A DNA stretch of 6,411 bases, from contig JACRCJ010000074.1 in assembly GCA_016219075.1 (NCBI GenBank), positions 1-6,411 on the forward strand. Reading direction: 5' to 3'. A program made the position numbers and the translations under genes. The stretch comes from Deltaproteobacteria bacterium (lineage in GTDB: Bacteria > Desulfobacterota > GWC2-55-46). The notes beneath the pieces are model-generated. The model searched no databases and was not told the DNA's origin. It was given only the letters and a program-made list of their open reading frames with translations. Below, piece by piece: positions 4,856-6,411 of the stretch. Within the stretch, counting starts at the first letter, position 1; every line of letters starts with the position of its first letter.

Positions 4856-5689
4856 CTAACCGTATTTGAAGAAACCTTCCCTGGTCTTTCTTCCGAGCTT
4901 GCCTTCTTTTACCAGTTTCTCTATCGTAGGCGAGGGCTTGTACTTCTCGTCTTTAAGCTCCCCGTAGAGGTACTTCATCACGCTTAGCGCTATGTCGAGG
5001 CCGATAAAGTCCGCCAGCTCAAACGGCCCCATCGGGTGCTGCACCCCGTATTTCATTACCGCGTCTATGTCTTCCTTCGTGGCCACGCCGCTGTCTAAAA
5101 GCCTTATCGCCTCTCCGATGAGCGCGAAGAGAAGCCTGTTGGAGACAAACCCGGGGGTGTCGTTTATGACGATGGGTTCCTTTTCCATCTCCCTGGCGAG
5201 CCACCCGACGGCAGAGACCGTCTCTTCGGAAGTCTTCTTCCCCTTTACGATCTCTATGAGCTTTATGACCTTCGGCGGGTTCATGAAGTGCATCCCTATG
5301 AAGCGTGACGGGCCAAAGACGGCCTGGCTGAGTTCGTTGATCGAGATGGAAGAAGTGTTCGTGGCGATTATCGCGCTCCTTGAGCATATGCGGCTCAGTT
5401 TGCGGAGAATCTCTTTTTTTACCTCCGGGTCCTCGAAGACCGTCTCTATCACGAGGTCCGCCTCCCTGACATCTTCCAGCGCCGTGGAGGTCCTTATGCG
5501 GCCTTCGACCTGTTCCCAGAGGTGCGGGTCCGTGTGCGCCCTTATGTTCACGAGCGCTTGTCCAAGCGCCGAGTCGTCGGTGTCCACCAGGACTACGGCG
5601 TAGTCATATAACGCGAAGAGCTGCGCTATGCCGGAGCCCATCGTGCCGGCGCCCACGACGCCGACTTTTTTTATCTCATTTTGCGCCAT
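4856..5689 (-). CDS. 3-hydroxyacyl-CoA (3-hydroxybutyryl-CoA) dehydrogenase
   Basis: The 277-residue product catalyses NAD(H)-linked interconversion of 3-hydroxyacyl-CoA and 3-oxoacyl-CoA, as in beta-oxidation, butyrate-type metabolism or polyhydroxybutyrate-related pathways. It starts with a Rossmann fold GAGTMGSGIAQ (13-23); Asp36 at the end of strand two favours NAD over NADP. Catalytic residues of the family are present: His134 in GMHFMNPP, Glu146 in KLIEIV, and Asn184 in NDTPGFVSNR. The C-terminal helical domain has HPMGPFELADFIGLD. Length is close to the usual ~280, and the protein looks cytosolic. Start ATG 5689 gives MAQNEIKKVG and has GGAGGAG just upstream; a TTG at 5725 would overlap the preceding gene and add a basic stretch foreign to the family. 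It lies 19 nt after the hydrolase gene, a likely operon. Chain-length preference cannot be told. Confidence 0.95.
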   Translation of the reverse strand: MAQNEIKKVGVVGAGTMGSGIAQLFALYDYAVVLVDTDDSALGQALVNIRAHTDPHLWEQVEGRIRTSTALEDVREADLVIETVFEDPEVKKEILRKLSRICSRSAIIATNTSSISINELSQAVFGPSRFIGMHFMNPPKVIKLIEIVKGKKTSEETVSAVGWLAREMEKEPIVINDTPGFVSNRLLFALIGEAIRLLDSGVATKEDIDAVMKYGVQHPMGPFELADFIGLDIALSVMKYLYGELKDEKYKPSPTIEKLVKEGKLGRKTREGFFKYG

Positions 5690-5690
5690 A

Positions 5691-5697
5691 CTCCTCC
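5691..5697 (-). promoter_or_regulatory. Ribosome binding site of the dehydrogenase gene
   Basis: On the minus strand GGAGGAG runs from 5697 down to 5691, directly before T and ATG 5689. The spacing is tight (3 nt after GGAGG), but the strength of the match and the family N-terminus both support this start. Confidence 0.65.
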
Positions 5698-5700
5698 AAT

Positions 5701-5718
5701 GGTATCGGCTACGATACC
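5701..5718 (-). repeat. Hairpin spanning the hydrolase stop codon, upstream of the dehydrogenase RBS
   Basis: GGTATCG (5718-5712 on the minus strand), loop TAGC, CGATACC (5707-5701) are perfect 7-bp arms. The loop contains the TAG stop codon of the hydrolase, and GGAGGAG of the next gene begins 3 nt after the stem. It may influence coupling or transcript processing between the two genes, though a chance palindrome cannot be excluded. Confidence 0.55.
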
Positions 5719-6411
5719 TTCTCAAAGACAGGGCCGCTCTCCTCCATCCTCACATAACCCATGGCCGCCGCCGGGTCGTGTTCGAAGACCAGGAGCCAGC
5801 GTTCTTTGGCCGCCCGTTCGAGTATCTCCTTTTTCGCCCTGAGCGTCTCAAGGGGAAAAAGGTCGTAGCCCATGATAAAAGGGTACCTGAGGTGCGCCAC
5901 GGTCGGCACTATGTCGCTCAGGTAGACGGCCGTTTCGGCGCCGGATGTCACTCTTACGAGCTGGATGTCCCTGTTGTGCCCGGAGGTCCTGAATACAGAG
6001 ACCCCTTTTACCACTTCCTTATCTCCATCGACAAGCTCGAAGAGCCCGTCTTTCATCACGGGGAGAAAATCCTCCTGCCTGTAGCTTGCGCGCGTCCGTT
6101 CGTTCGGGGCGTTGGCCGCCTCCCATTCGCCCCTCTGGACGATGTGGCGCGCTTTCGGGAAGGCGGGCCTTAGAACCCCGCCTTCGTCGATGAAGGTATT
6201 CCCCCCGGCGTGGTCGAAGTGCAGGTGGGTGTTTATGACGACCGTTATGTCATCGGGTGTAAGCCCCACAGCCGCCAAAGACCCCTTAAGCGTAGAGGTC
6301 CTGTCTATGGCGTAGATGGACCTGAACTTCTCATCCCCCTTGCCGCTTATGCCGGTGTCCACGAGGATGTTCTCGGCGCCGGTCCGTATAAGAAGGGGGT
6401 TGATGCCGAGC
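5709..6411 (-). CDS. Metallo-beta-lactamase-fold hydrolase (5'-partial)
   Basis: The frame stays open to the window edge, and residues LGINPLLIRTGAENIL precede the internal GTG at 6362, matching the early strands of the MBL fold, so the start lies outside; 233 residues are visible. The dinuclear metal site is complete: THLHFDH gives His62, His64, Asp66 and His67, SGHNRDIQ gives His145, LSDIVPT gives Asp166 and FEHDP gives His211. The fold includes lactonases (AHL-lactonase-like enzymes), thioesterases and other hydrolases; GHNRDIQ with the HLRYPFIMGYDLFP block looks like a distinct MBL subgroup whose substrate I cannot name. No membrane segment or signal is visible in this part. Its place 19 nt before a hydroxyacyl-CoA dehydrogenase suggests an acyl thioester or hydroxy-acid-derived substrate, which is inference. 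Codon use is G/C-ending, like the dehydrogenase. Confidence 0.9.
   Translation of the reverse strand, partial: LGINPLLIRTGAENILVDTGISGKGDEKFRSIYAIDRTSTLKGSLAAVGLTPDDITVVINTHLHFDHAGGNTFIDEGGVLRPAFPKARHIVQRGEWEAANAPNERTRASYRQEDFLPVMKDGLFELVDGDKEVVKGVSVFRTSGHNRDIQLVRVTSGAETAVYLSDIVPTVAHLRYPFIMGYDLFPLETLRAKKEILERAAKERWLLVFEHDPAAAMGYVRMEESGPVFEKVS

Noticed and set aside
4992..5603. Plus-strand 203-codon frame opposite the dehydrogenase gene
   Set aside because: It is antisense to a dehydrogenase with all catalytic motifs, is serine-rich and has no known fold.

Overview
The window holds six protein-coding genes and one repeat-filled intergenic stretch. It looks like chromosomal DNA from an uncultured Gram-negative, respiratory bacterium. 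A secreted multihaem c-type cytochrome, a periplasmic DsbA-like protein, a bacterial Clp1-type kinase and many CTTG-looped GC-rich hairpin repeats together recall Desulfobacterota or Nitrospirota genomes. That placement is inference; no rRNA or other marker gene is present. Three genes probably start with GTG or TTG or have weakly defined starts, so N-termini deserve care.

Layout. (1) Positions 1-804, plus strand: a Clp1/Grc3-type polynucleotide 5'-kinase, cut at its 5' end by the window. (2) 922-2193, plus: an Nramp-family proton-coupled divalent metal transporter with an intact metal-binding core. (3) 2315-3487, plus: an exported protein fusing a degenerate UshA/5'-nucleotidase-like domain to a four-haem cytochrome c554-like domain. 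(4) 3502-4143, plus: an exported DsbA-like thiol oxidoreductase with a CDHC active site, 14 nt after gene 3 and therefore probably its operon partner. (5) 4144-4855: 712 bp without a credible gene, carrying at least four copies of a covarying hairpin repeat, other palindromes and degenerate direct repeats. (6) 4856-5689, minus: a 3-hydroxyacyl-CoA (3-hydroxybutyryl-CoA) dehydrogenase. (7) 5709-6411, minus: a metallo-beta-lactamase-fold hydrolase, cut at its 5' end by the window. It lies just upstream of the dehydrogenase and is probably co-transcribed with it.

How the genes relate. Genes 3 and 4 make a sensible pair: haem attachment at CxxCH motifs takes place in the periplasm and depends on cysteine redox control, which a DsbA-like partner could supply or protect. 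The 2.2-4.1 kb cytochrome/dsbA segment ends codons in A or T more often than the strongly G/C-ending genes on either side. It also abuts the repeat tract, which suggests a separate origin. The dehydrogenase/hydrolase pair points to acyl-CoA or hydroxy-acid metabolism. The kinase and the Nramp transporter have no evident link to their neighbours. The most interesting items are the pseudo-phosphatase/tetrahaem fusion with its DsbA partner, the hairpin family with compensatory base changes, and the bacterial Clp1-type kinase. I see no CRISPR array, tRNA, rRNA or complete insertion sequence.
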